From Oscillibacter sp. MSJ-31 (GTDB lineage: Bacteria; Bacillota; Clostridia; Oscillospirales; Oscillospiraceae): a stretch of 64,000 nt of DNA. The position numbers were made by a program, and so were the translations under genes. The stretch lies in assembly GCF_018918025.1 (NCBI RefSeq), contig NZ_JAHLPT010000004.1, positions 105,452 to 169,451 of the forward strand, read 5' to 3'. Shown piece after piece: positions 1 to 7,713 of the stretch. The notes beneath the pieces are model-generated. The model had not been told where the DNA came from, did no database searches, and saw nothing but the letters and a program-made list of their open reading frames with translations. Within the stretch, counting starts at the first letter, position 1, and each line of letters opens with the position of its first letter.

Positions 1-472
1 TCGCCAGCGCCGGAGCGCCGAGGATGGCTGTGCCGTCCGCGCGGAAGCCGACGGCATAGTTGCTCGCGGAGGCGACGCGCAGCACGCCATCGGTCATCAC
101 CGTGCCGAGCGGCGCGCCGTTGAGCGTATCGTAGTAGTCGCCGTTGATGCCCGCGACCACGCGCAGGCCCTGCTCCTCCAGACGCTTGGCGGCGGCGGAA
201 ACGGTGCTCGTCGCGGTGGTGTAATCGCCGTAGGTGACGATGGGCGTCACGCTCGTGTTCGGCGTGTAGACGACGTAGTTTTCCTGCCGCAGGTCGGAGA
301 AGGTGTTGCTCCAGAACGTGCCCTCGCCGAGCTCGGCGCCGCGGTTGAGCGTCGTTGAGCGCAGGTCAAGGTCGTCGCCCAGCGCTTCGGAGGCGAGCGC
401 CGTCGGCGCGAGCGTCAGCAGCAGGGTGAGGGATAAGAGAAAGGCGGTGCATTTGCGGGACAGTGCTTTCAT
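1..472 (-). CDS. Secreted phosphodiester glycosidase-like protein, N-terminal part (runs off the window)
   Basis: This reading frame starts at 472 and is still open at base 1, so about 157 residues are visible. It begins with a clear signal peptide (MKALSRK, then a Leu-rich core ending ALAS-E). The following sequence, including VVAGINGDYYDTLNGAPLG and SNYAVGFRADGTAILG, looks like the NAGPA/phosphodiester glycosidase domain, in which a conserved NGDYY-type segment leads into the catalytic core. Proteins of this family are exported and act on phosphodiester-linked sugars or cell-surface polymers. The start is fixed by an AAAGGAG element 8 bases upstream. The C-terminal half lies outside the window, so any cell-wall-binding repeats cannot be judged. 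Confidence 0.75.
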   Translation of the reverse strand, partial: MKALSRKCTAFLLSLTLLLTLAPTALASEALGDDLDLRSTTLNRGAELGEGTFWSNTFSDLRQENYVVYTPNTSVTPIVTYGDYTTATSTVSAAAKRLEEQGLRVVAGINGDYYDTLNGAPLGTVMTDGVLRVASASNYAVGFRADGTAILGAPALA

Positions 473-546
473 AATGATCTCCTTTTGAAATACGGCACAT
501 ACCTGTTTTTGCTATGCTTTTGCACAGCGAAAGTTGACATAACGTT

Positions 547-575
547 ACTATACCATAACGGCCCTTAAAAGTAAA
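547..575 (-). promoter_or_regulatory. Putative sigma-A promoter of the phosphodiester glycosidase gene
   Basis: TTTACT (570-575) and TATAGT (547-552) are separated by 17 bases on the minus strand and lie about 75 bases before the start codon at 472. The match was found by eye. Confidence 0.45.
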
Positions 576-602
576 GACGAAGAAAGGCGGAAAAAAGTTC
601 CG

Positions 603-1712
603 TCAAAGCTCCATTGTTTCCAAAAGATCGACAAGGATGGCGTTGGAGACCAGAAAGCCGCGGGGCGTGAGGGTATAAAAGCCGCCGGAAAGATGGGCGA
701 GGCCGTGGGCTTCACAATTCCGGAGAATGCGCCGCGCGGCTTCCGGCAGCGTATGCGCGGCGACGCCGCGGGTCGTGCGGAGCGCGAGCATGACGCGCTC
801 GGTCTCCCGCTCACGCGCCGAGGGCGCGGAGCGCTCGGAATAGACGGTGTGTCCCGCAAGGTAGGCGTCGAGATCGCGCGCGAGCGCAAAGCGCTCGCCG
901 CCGAAGTCACTGTGCGCGCCGGGACCGAAGCCGAGGTACTCCGAGAGCGCCCAGTAGCGGCTGTTGTGGCGGGATTCCCGTCCCGAGCGGCAGAAATTGG
1001 AAATTTCATACTGCTCATAGCCATGCTGCGCCAAGAAATCGACGGCGTAGAGGTACATATCCGCCTGTGCGTCGTCATCGGGCAGCGTGAAGCGCTCGTG
1101 CCGCGCGGAGAGCGGCGTGCCCTCCTCGACCTTCAGCCCGTAGCAGGAAAGATGCTCGGGCGCGAGCGCGAGCGCGGCGTCGAGGTTTGCCTGCCAGCGC
1201 GTCATCGTCTGCCCGGGCAGACCGTAGATGAGGTCGAGACTCAAATTGTCAAAGCCCGCGGCGCGAGCATTCTCCACCGCGCGGACGGTCTGCGCGTGCG
1301 TGTGGACGCGCCCGATGCGCCGCAGCTCCGCGTCGTCCGCGGACTGCATCCCGAGCGAGAGGCGGTCGAAGCCTGCATCGTGCAGCTGCCGCAGGGCGGA
1401 AATATCCTGCGCGCTGTCGGGGTTGGCCTCGAGCGTGATCTCCGCGCCGGGGGCGACGCGGCAGCTTTGAAAAACCGCGTCCAGAAGGCGGCACAGGCGG
1501 TCGGGGCCGAGATAGCTCGGTGTGCCGCCGCCGAAGTAAACGGTGTCTACGGTGCAGTCCGCCGTGCGCTCCCGCCACGCGGCGAGCTGCGCGGTCAGCG
1601 CGGAGACGTAAGCGTCCATCTGTCCCTCGGCGCGCGGCAGGGAGTAGAAGTCGCAGTAAATGCACTTCGCCTTGCAGAACGGAATGTGGATGTAAAGCCC
1701 AAGTGAGCGCAT
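603..1712 (-). CDS. hemW: HemW-like radical SAM protein (coproporphyrinogen III oxidase-like)
   Basis: The 369-residue product begins MRSLGLYIHIPFCKAKCIYC, giving the CX3CX2C radical SAM cluster motif at residues 13-20. The core runs to about residue 240 and includes YFGGGTPSYL, EANPD and SLGMQS. A HemN-type C-terminal part follows. HemW proteins resemble oxygen-independent coproporphyrinogen III oxidase but are thought to act as heme chaperones that load heme into acceptor proteins. The length and the YCDF (rather than longer HemN) context favour HemW over HemN. The gene stands alone between a secreted-protein gene and spoVAC, with an AGGTGA ribosome site before the start. Confidence 0.9.
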   Translation of the reverse strand: MRSLGLYIHIPFCKAKCIYCDFYSLPRAEGQMDAYVSALTAQLAAWRERTADCTVDTVYFGGGTPSYLGPDRLCRLLDAVFQSCRVAPGAEITLEANPDSAQDISALRQLHDAGFDRLSLGMQSADDAELRRIGRVHTHAQTVRAVENARAAGFDNLSLDLIYGLPGQTMTRWQANLDAALALAPEHLSCYGLKVEEGTPLSARHERFTLPDDDAQADMYLYAVDFLAQHGYEQYEISNFCRSGRESRHNSRYWALSEYLGFGPGAHSDFGGERFALARDLDAYLAGHTVYSERSAPSARERETERVMLALRTTRGVAAHTLPEAARRILRNCEAHGLAHLSGGFYTLTPRGFLVSNAILVDLLETMEL

Positions 1713-1729
1713 GGTATCACCTCGCGTCC

Positions 1730-1758
1730 ATTGTAGCCGATTTTGCGGGGAAAGGCAA
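1730..1758 (-). promoter_or_regulatory. Putative hemW promoter
   Basis: TTGCCT (1753-1758) and TACAAT (1730-1735) are 17 bases apart on the minus strand, about 20 bases before the hemW start. The -35 half overlaps the edge of the divergent spoVAC promoter region. Confidence 0.5.
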
Positions 1759-1762
1759 CGAT

Positions 1763-1791
1763 GGATAAAAATACTCCCGCTGGAAATGCTA
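1763..1791 (+). promoter_or_regulatory. Putative forespore-type (sigma-G/F-like) promoter of spoVAC
   Basis: GGATA (1763-1767) and AATGCTA (1785-1791) are separated by 17 bases. This resembles the Bacillus sigma-G pattern (xxATR, 17-18 bases, CATxxTA), which normally drives spoVA genes. No good sigma-A promoter is visible here. Confidence 0.4.
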
Positions 1792-1810
1792 TGCCAAAAG
1801 GAGTGATCTT

Positions 1811-2248
1811 ATGGATATGTCACCGCAGGAATATCAGGCGTATATCAAGGAAAGGGCGCCGAAGTCGCCCATCTGGAAGGATACGGCGCTCGCCTTTCTG
1901 ATCGGCGGCGCGATCTGCGTGCTCGGTCAGCTCATTTTGGACGGCTACAGGTCCCTCGGGCTCGACAAGACCGACGCGGGTACCGCGACCTCCGTCACGC
2001 TCATCTTTTTAGCGGCGCTGACCACGGGGCTGAACCTGTATAATTCCCTTGCCCGCTTCGCGGGGGCGGGCACGCTCGTGCCGATCACGGGCTTTGCCAA
2101 CTCCGTCGTCTCGCCCGCCATCGACTTCAAGGCCGAGGGCATCATCACCGGCATGGCGGCAAAGATGTTCGTCATCGCGGGGCCGGTGATCGTGTTCGGC
2201 ACGCTCGCGAGCGTGGTGTACGGCGCGGTGCTGATGCTGCTGGGATAG
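1811..2248 (+). CDS. spoVAC: Stage V sporulation protein AC
   Basis: The 145-residue protein starts MDMSPQEYQAYIKERAPKSP and has about four membrane segments. The FLIGGAICVLGQ and FAGAGTLVPITGFANSVVSPAIDFKAEGIITG segments are characteristic of SpoVAC. SpoVA proteins form the inner-membrane channel that moves dipicolinic acid into the forespore and out during germination. AAAGGAG precedes the start. Usually spoVAC is followed by spoVAD and spoVAE. Here a strong terminator comes immediately after the stop codon and the next gene is unrelated, so this copy is alone in the window. Confidence 0.92.
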   Translation: MDMSPQEYQAYIKERAPKSPIWKDTALAFLIGGAICVLGQLILDGYRSLGLDKTDAGTATSVTLIFLAALTTGLNLYNSLARFAGAGTLVPITGFANSVVSPAIDFKAEGIITGMAAKMFVIAGPVIVFGTLASVVYGAVLMLLG

Positions 2249-2251
2249 GAA

Positions 2252-2276
2252 AAAGCGCGGCGGGGCCGCGCTTTTC
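2252..2276 (+). terminator. Rho-independent terminator after spoVAC
   Basis: AAAGCGCGGC pairs with GCCGCGCTTT around a GGG loop, ending in a short T-rich tail. The -35 hexamer of the next gene begins three bases later. Confidence 0.8.
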
Positions 2277-2278
2277 TC

Positions 2279-2307
2279 TTGCGCCGCGCCGCACGATATT
2301 CTATAAT
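2279..2307 (+). promoter_or_regulatory. Putative promoter of the HerA-like ATPase gene
   Basis: TTGCGC (2279-2284), a 17-base spacer and TATAAT (2302-2307) lie 35 bases before the start codon. The same pair of hexamers and spacer occurs at 46344. Confidence 0.6.
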
Positions 2308-2341
2308 AGTGTCATCGAATCGAACAACGGAGGATGGCACG

Positions 2342-4003
2342 ATGTACGAAAACGGGAAGATCTACATGGGACTTGCGGACGGCGCGCGCGTGGAGCTTGC
2401 GCTCAATATGTGCAACCGCCACGGCCTGATCGCGGGTGCGAGCGGCACGGGCAAGACCATCACGATGAAAGTGATGGCCGAAAGCTTTTCCGACGCGGGC
2501 GTGCCGGTGTTCCTGTGCGACGTCAAGGGCGACGTCGCGGGCATCTGCGCCCCCGGCGTGAGCAGCGAGGGCATGGAAAGGCGCATCGACCGCTTCGGTC
2601 TGCGCGGCAGCTTTGCCTACAAGGGCTATCCCACGACCTTCTGGGACATTTATCAGACCGGCGGCCACGCCGTCCGCGCGACGGTGAGCGACATGGGGCC
2701 TGAGCTTTTGTCCCGCATCCTCAGCCTCACGCCCGCGCAGGAGGGCATCCTGCACATCGTGTTCCGCATCGCGGATGACAAGGGGCTGCTGCTCCTCGAT
2801 CTCAAGGACCTGCGCGCCATGCTGAACTACGTCAGTGAGCACCGCGCGGAGTACATGATGACCTACGGCAACATCACGCCGCAGTCCGTCGCGGCGATCC
2901 TGCGCGCGCTGCTGCCGATCGAGCAGCAGGGCGGCGACCTCTTCTTCGGCGAGCCGCCGCTCGACATCTATGACTGGATGCGCACCGACGCGGACGGCCG
3001 CGGCATGGTCAACGTGCTCGACTGCGTGAAGCTGGTGCAGAACCCGACGCTCTACGCGAGCTTCCTTTTGTGGATGCTCTCGGAGCTGTTTGAGAGCCTG
3101 CCCGAGGCGGGCGATCTGGAAAAGCCCAAGCTGGTGTTCTTCTTCGACGAGGCGCACACGCTCTTCCGCGACGCGCCGGCGGTCCTCGTGCAGAAGATCG
3201 AGCAGACCGTCAAGCTCATCCGCTCGAAGGGCGTGGGCGTATTCTTCGTGACGCAGAGCCCGAGCGACATTCCCGACGCGGTGCTCGCGCAGCTCTCCAA
3301 CCGCGTGCAGCACGCGCTGCGCGCCTATACGCCCGCCGAGCTGAAGGCGGTGCGCGTCGCGGCGCAGGCGTTCCGCGCCAATCCCGCCTTCCGCGCGGAG
3401 GACGCCATCATGGAGCTTGGCGTCGGCGAGGCGCTGACCTCGTTTTTAGATGAACAGGGCGTGCCGACCATCGTGCAGCGCACGAAGATCGTCTGCCCGC
3501 AGAGCCTCATGGGTGCGCCCGAGCCAATGGCGCGCATGAAGGCCATGCTGCATGACGGCATGGAGAAGTACGACGACGCGGCGGATAATCTCTCCGCCTA
3601 CGAGGTGCTGACCGAGCAGGCTGACGCCGCGGCGCTGCAAAAGCAGCGCGAGGAGGAGCGTCTTGCGCAGGAGAAGGCTGCGGCGGAGGCGGAGAAGCAG
3701 CGCGCCAAGGAGGAGGCCGCCGAGGAAAAGCGCCGCCAGAAGTTAGAGGACGAGGAGCGCAGGCGCGCGCAGAAGTTAGAGGATGAGGAGCGCCGCCGCG
3801 CACAAAAGCTGGAGGACGAGGCGCGCCGGAGGGCGGAGAAGGCCGCCGAGGCCGAGCAGAAGAAGCTGGAAAAGCAGCGCGAGCGCGAAGCCGCCGCGGC
3901 GAAGAAAAAGGCCGAACGGCTCCAGTCCAAGATCGAGACGCAGCTCATCTCGGCGGGCGGGCAGATCCTCAAGCGCGGGCTTCTGGGCATTTTGAAACGG
4001 TAA
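2342..4003 (+). CDS. HerA-like DUF853 ATPase with a C-terminal charged coiled coil
   Basis: The start at 2342 follows AACGGAGGA; an in-frame upstream ATG at 2279 lies inside the promoter. The 553-residue product has Walker A GASGTGKT at residues 32-39, FLCDVKGDVAGI just after it, and Walker B LVFFFDEAH near residue 264, the pattern of the DUF853 (YjgR) branch of HerA/FtsK ATPases. Residues about 432-527 are a Lys/Arg/Glu-rich coiled coil containing an 11-residue repeat (RRRAQKLEDEE), encoded by 33-bp DNA repeats. HerA relatives are hexameric DNA pumps that usually work with the NurA nuclease, but no nuclease gene is adjacent. The cellular role of DUF853 proteins is not established, and the coiled coil suggests oligomer or partner contacts. 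Confidence 0.85.
   Translation: MYENGKIYMGLADGARVELALNMCNRHGLIAGASGTGKTITMKVMAESFSDAGVPVFLCDVKGDVAGICAPGVSSEGMERRIDRFGLRGSFAYKGYPTTFWDIYQTGGHAVRATVSDMGPELLSRILSLTPAQEGILHIVFRIADDKGLLLLDLKDLRAMLNYVSEHRAEYMMTYGNITPQSVAAILRALLPIEQQGGDLFFGEPPLDIYDWMRTDADGRGMVNVLDCVKLVQNPTLYASFLLWMLSELFESLPEAGDLEKPKLVFFFDEAHTLFRDAPAVLVQKIEQTVKLIRSKGVGVFFVTQSPSDIPDAVLAQLSNRVQHALRAYTPAELKAVRVAAQAFRANPAFRAEDAIMELGVGEALTSFLDEQGVPTIVQRTKIVCPQSLMGAPEPMARMKAMLHDGMEKYDDAADNLSAYEVLTEQADAAALQKQREEERLAQEKAAAEAEKQRAKEEAAEEKRRQKLEDEERRRAQKLEDEERRRAQKLEDEARRRAEKAAEAEQKKLEKQREREAAAAKKKAERLQSKIETQLISAGGQILKRGLLGILKR
3728..3841 (+). repeat. 33-bp coding repeat in the DUF853 ATPase coiled coil
   Basis: Two full 33-bp units (3758-3790 and 3791-3823), flanked by partial copies on each side, encode RRRAQKLEDE-type 11-mers. 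They probably arose by tandem duplication and may vary in copy number between strains. Confidence 0.8.
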
Positions 4004-4012
4004 ATAGAGAGA

Positions 4013-4038
4013 AAAGGCGTGCCGGACGGCACGCCTTT
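4013..4038. terminator. Bidirectional terminator between convergent genes
   Basis: AAAGGCGTGCC pairs with GGCACGCCTTT around a GGAC loop. A-rich and T-rich flanks allow it to serve both the ATPase gene and the convergent alcohol dehydrogenase gene. Confidence 0.8.
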
Positions 4039-4050
4039 CCTTTGTGCGGT

Positions 4051-5244
4051 TTACTTGTTTGCCATGCGGTAGACGGCGAGGATGCCGTCGTAATCGAGCG
4101 GGCAGAACTTGCCGACAACGCGGGTGTGAAAGAAGGTGCAGCGCTCGGCAAGCTCGCGCAGCTGCTCCTCGCTGAGCACGCCGATGCCGAGCTCGGTGAA
4201 GGTGGTCGGCATATCAATGGAGCGGAAAAACTCCTCGGTCGTGTCGATGGCGCGGAGGGCAAGGTCGCGGTCGCTCTCACCGCCCTTGCGGGTAAGGCGC
4301 CAAACGGCCTCGCCGTAGTGCGCGAAGCGCGCGGGATCGGTGTCCACCACATAGCGCGCCCATTGCGGCCACATGACCGAGAGCGTCGCGCCGTGCGCGG
4401 CGTCGAACATACCGGAAAGCTCGTGACCGAACTGGTGCACGGAGAAGTCCTTCACGCCGCCGAGGCCCGTGAGGTTGTTGTGCGAGAGGGAGCCGGCCCA
4501 CATGATCTCGCTCATGGCGTCATAATTGTGACTGTCCTGCATGGCGACGCGGCCCGCGTCGATCACCGTGCGCAGCAGGCCCTCAGCGATCTCGTCGGTC
4601 ATGCGGTTGGAGGGATGGCCGGGGTTGAAATAGCGCTCAAGCGTGTGCATCATGATGTCCACCACGCCGCAGCCGACCTGATAGCGCGGGAGCGTATAGG
4701 TCAGCTCGGGGTCCATGATGGCGAAGAGCGGGCGCTGGAGGTCGGTGTTCAGTCCGCGCTTGAGCGTCGTCTCATCGTTCGTGAGCACGGCGCTGTCGCT
4801 CGTCTCGCTGCCGGCGGCGGAGATGGTCAGCACCGCGCCGAGCTTGCTCGTTTTGGTGAGCGCTGCCTTCTTGCTCCAGAAATCCCAGATGTCCGTTTCG
4901 GGGTTGGCGACGCCGTGGGCGATGGCCTTGGACGTGTCCATCACGCTGCCGCCGCCGACGCCGAGAATGAAGTCCGCGCCGAACGCGAGCGCCTTCTGCA
5001 CGCCCTCGCGCGCGTGGGACAGGCGCGGGTTGGGCTGCACGCCGCCGAAGCTCATGTGCTCAAGCCCCGCGTCGGTGAGCGTTTGCTCAATGCGCGCGAT
5101 AAGCCCGCTCTTCACGGCGCTGTGGCCGCCGTAGACGATAAAGACCTTCGTGCCGCCGAAGTGCTTGACCGCCTCGCCGACGCGGGCCTCCGCGCCCTTG
5201 CCGAAATAGATCTTAGTCGGGCAGTAAAATTCAAATGCCTGCAT
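4051..5244 (-). CDS. Iron-containing alcohol dehydrogenase (YugJ/butanol dehydrogenase-like)
   Basis: The start at 5244 (MQAFEFYCPTKIYFGKGAEA) follows GGAGG; the longer upstream frame lacks a ribosome site. The 397-residue product has the GVGGGSVMDTSKAIAHG nucleotide-binding segment near residue 95. Its C-terminal half holds metal-binding histidines (MMHTLERYF, then HQFGHELSGMFDAAHGATLS). This is the group III alcohol dehydrogenase fold, close to the NADPH-dependent butanol dehydrogenases of clostridia. It likely reduces an aldehyde to an alcohol during fermentation, though the true substrate cannot be read from sequence. It is a single-gene unit with its own promoter and terminator. Confidence 0.9.
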   Translation of the reverse strand: MQAFEFYCPTKIYFGKGAEARVGEAVKHFGGTKVFIVYGGHSAVKSGLIARIEQTLTDAGLEHMSFGGVQPNPRLSHAREGVQKALAFGADFILGVGGGSVMDTSKAIAHGVANPETDIWDFWSKKAALTKTSKLGAVLTISAAGSETSDSAVLTNDETTLKRGLNTDLQRPLFAIMDPELTYTLPRYQVGCGVVDIMMHTLERYFNPGHPSNRMTDEIAEGLLRTVIDAGRVAMQDSHNYDAMSEIMWAGSLSHNNLTGLGGVKDFSVHQFGHELSGMFDAAHGATLSVMWPQWARYVVDTDPARFAHYGEAVWRLTRKGGESDRDLALRAIDTTEEFFRSIDMPTTFTELGIGVLSEEQLRELAERCTFFHTRVVGKFCPLDYDGILAVYRMANK

Positions 5245-5301
5245 GGAATGGGTCCTCCTTGCCTGTGTGCGGAATGGAGCGCACACGGATTTTCTGCGCC
5301 T

Positions 5302-5330
5302 ATGGTAGCACACCTGCGCGCACATTGCAA
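5302..5330 (-). promoter_or_regulatory. Putative alcohol dehydrogenase promoter
   Basis: TTGCAA (5325-5330), 17 bases, TACCAT (5302-5307) on the minus strand, about 55 bases upstream of the start codon. Confidence 0.5.
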
Positions 5331-5389
5331 GAGGTCGAAGGGGAGAGAAAAAGCGCATTTTTTGCGTGATTTTGTGTTGACATAATGAA

Positions 5390-5419
5390 TGTGGATAACT
5401 CTGTGGAAACTGTGAATAA
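5390..5419. promoter_or_regulatory. Cluster of DnaA-box-like 9-mers
   Basis: TGTGGATAA at 5390-5398 equals the consensus DnaA box (TTATCCACA on the other strand). TGTGGAAAC (5402-5410) and TGTGAATAA (5411-5419) follow directly and each differ at one or two positions. All three point the same way. They lie in the 368-base gap between the divergent alcohol dehydrogenase and topoisomerase genes, which otherwise holds only the two promoters. Confidence 0.4.
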
Positions 5420-5545
5420 CCCTGATTTTACAAGAAATTTACAGGTTGACGCTCGATTATTTTTTGACCGATACAAAAACGATTTGAGAATGCTGCGCGA
5501 GTTTTTAACAAGCGCGGAGCGCGGCGCGGGAGCGCATCAAAACAC

Positions 5546-5574
5546 TTGCTATTGTGGGACGGAGCGGCTATAAT
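5546..5574 (+). promoter_or_regulatory. Putative topoisomerase gene promoter
   Basis: TTGCTA (5546-5551), a 17-base spacer and TATAAT (5569-5574) lie about 40 bases before the start codon at 5613. Confidence 0.6.
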
Positions 5575-5612
5575 ATACAAGGAATAGTATCCTATGGAAA
5601 CGGAGAAGACAA

Positions 5613-7610
5613 ATGGCAAAGGCAGGAAAGAATTACGGCAACGAGAGCATTTCCTTACTCGAGGGCGCGGAGCGCGTGCGCAAGCGTCCGGGCGTTATTT
5701 TCGGCTCGGACGGACTGGACGGCTGCGAGCACGCGGTGTTCGAGATCCTCTCGAACTCCATCGACGAGGCGCGCGAGGGGCACGGCAAGGTCATCACGCT
5801 CACGCATTACACCGACGGCAGCATCGAGGTGGAGGACAACGGGCGCGGCTGCCCCGTGGACTGGAACCCCAAGGAAAAGCGCTACAACTGGGAGCTCGTG
5901 TACTGTGAGCTCTACGCCGGCGGCAAGTACAACAATCTCGACGGCGACAACTACGAATATTCCCTCGGCCTCAACGGCCTCGGCGCCTGCGCGACGCAGT
6001 ACGCCTCGCGCTATATGGATGTGACCGTCTGGCGCGACGGGAACAAATATTCCCTGCACTTTGAGCGCGGGCAGATCACCGGCAAAAAGGGAGAGGAGCT
6101 GAAGATCGAGCCGACCGACCGCGGCAAGAGGACCGGCACGCTCACGCGCTGGCTGCCCGATCTCGACGTGTTTACCGACATCAACATCCCCGCGTCGTAT
6201 TTTACCGACGTGCTGCGCCGTCAGGCGGTCGTCAACGCGGGCATCACGTTCCGCTTCCGCGACCAGGTGGGCGGCAAATTCGAGACGCAGGAGTTCCTCT
6301 ACGAAAACGGCATCGTGGACTATGTGACCGAGCTGGCGGGCGAGGGCGCGCTGACCACGCCCGTTTTCTGGGAGACGGAGCGCCGCGGCCGCGACCGCGA
6401 GGATAAACCGGAGTACAAGGTCAAGCTCTCCTGCGCCTGCTGCTTCTCAAACCGCGTGAACGTCATCGAGCACTACCACAACTCCTCGTGGCTCGAGCAC
6501 GGCGGCGCGCCGGAAAAGGCGACTAAGACGGCCTTCGTCTACGCCATCGACAAATATCTCAAGGACAGCGGCAAGTATCAGAAGAACGAGAGCAAGATCA
6601 CCTGGCAGGACGTGGAGGACTGCCTCGTGCTGGTGTCCAACAACTTCTCCACGCAGACGAGCTACGAGAACCAGACGAAGAAGTCCATCACGAACAAATT
6701 CGTGCAGGAGGCCATGACGGACTTTCTCAAGTCCCGCCTGGAGACCTACTTCATCGAGAACCGCGTCGAGGCGCTCAAAATCGCCGAGCAGGTGCTCATC
6801 AACAAAAGAAGCCGCGAGAGCGCGGAAAAGCAGCGGCTGAACATCAAGAAAAAGCTCTCCGGCAATATCGACATTTCCAACCGCGTGCAGAAGTTCGTGG
6901 ACTGCCGCACGCGCGACGTGTCCCGCCGCGAAATTTATATCGTTGAGGGCGACAGCGCTCTCGGCAGCGTCAAGCTCTCGCGCGACGCGGAGTTTCAGGG
7001 CATCATGCCCGTGCGCGGCAAGATTCTGAACTGCCTCAAGGCCGACTACGCCCGCATTTTCAAGAGCGAGATCATCACCGATCTTCTGAAGGTGCTCGGC
7101 TGCGGCGTGGAGGTGCAGGGCAAGGCGGTCAAGGAGCTCAACGCCTTCGACCTCAACAATCTACGCTGGAGCAAGGTCGTCATCTGCACCGATGCGGACG
7201 TGGACGGCTTCCAGATCCGCACGCTCATTCTGACGATGATCTACCGTCTCTGCCCCACGCTCATCCGCGAGGGGTACGTCTACATCGCGGAAACGCCGCT
7301 CTTTGAGATCAACTGCGGCGACAAGACGTGGTTCGCCTACTCCGACAAGGAGAAGAACGACATCGTGAAAACGCTTGAGGGCAAGCGCTATAAGGTCGAC
7401 CGCTCCAAGGGCCTCGGCGAGAACGACCCGGAGATGATGTGGCTGACGACCATGAATCCGGAAACGCGCCGTCTCATCAAGGTCATGCCGGCCGACGCGG
7501 AGGCGACCTCGCAGGCGTTCGACCTGCTCCTCGGCGACAATTTGCAGGGGCGCAAGGATCACATTGCCGAAAACGGCTACAAGTATCTGGAACTGGCGGA
7601 CATTTCGTAG
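5613..7610 (+). CDS. Type II DNA topoisomerase subunit B (GyrB/ParE family)
   Basis: The 665-residue protein has the GHKL ATPase motifs in order (NSIDEA near residue 49, EDNGRG near residue 72, GLNGLGACA near residue 118). The TOPRIM domain follows, with EGDSA near residue 444, CTDADVDGFQIRT near residue 526, and then KGLGENDPE. The usual GyrB glycine loop reads GLHGVG and the TOPRIM motif DADVDGSH; here they are GLNGLG and DADVDGFQ, so this belongs to a divergent clostridial branch and not to canonical GyrB. It should supply the ATPase and metal-binding half of a gyrase or topoisomerase IV. No subunit A gene lies beside it: the next gene encodes a secreted protein. GGAG precedes the start. 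Confidence 0.88.
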   Translation: MAKAGKNYGNESISLLEGAERVRKRPGVIFGSDGLDGCEHAVFEILSNSIDEAREGHGKVITLTHYTDGSIEVEDNGRGCPVDWNPKEKRYNWELVYCELYAGGKYNNLDGDNYEYSLGLNGLGACATQYASRYMDVTVWRDGNKYSLHFERGQITGKKGEELKIEPTDRGKRTGTLTRWLPDLDVFTDINIPASYFTDVLRRQAVVNAGITFRFRDQVGGKFETQEFLYENGIVDYVTELAGEGALTTPVFWETERRGRDREDKPEYKVKLSCACCFSNRVNVIEHYHNSSWLEHGGAPEKATKTAFVYAIDKYLKDSGKYQKNESKITWQDVEDCLVLVSNNFSTQTSYENQTKKSITNKFVQEAMTDFLKSRLETYFIENRVEALKIAEQVLINKRSRESAEKQRLNIKKKLSGNIDISNRVQKFVDCRTRDVSRREIYIVEGDSALGSVKLSRDAEFQGIMPVRGKILNCLKADYARIFKSEIITDLLKVLGCGVEVQGKAVKELNAFDLNNLRWSKVVICTDADVDGFQIRTLILTMIYRLCPTLIREGYVYIAETPLFEINCGDKTWFAYSDKEKNDIVKTLEGKRYKVDRSKGLGENDPEMMWLTTMNPETRRLIKVMPADAEATSQAFDLLLGDNLQGRKDHIAENGYKYLELADIS

Positions 7611-7635
7611 GAGGGCGGAAAACGGGGCAAAGCCC

Positions 7636-7664
7636 TTGCAAAAGAGCGGCGTTTATGGTACGCT
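7636..7664 (+). promoter_or_regulatory. Putative promoter of the IIGGADGPT-repeat secreted protein
   Basis: TTGCAA (7636-7641), 17 bases, TACGCT (7659-7664), 50 bases before the start codon at 7714. Confidence 0.45.
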
Positions 7665-7713
7665 GAAAGAACAGGATACCCAATGGACCCACACAGGGAA
7701 GGAGAATGGAAAA

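Noticed and set aside
5385..5573. 62-codon frame in the gap before the topoisomerase gene
   Set aside because: No ribosome site, no family, and it overlaps the DnaA-box-like cluster and the topoisomerase promoter.
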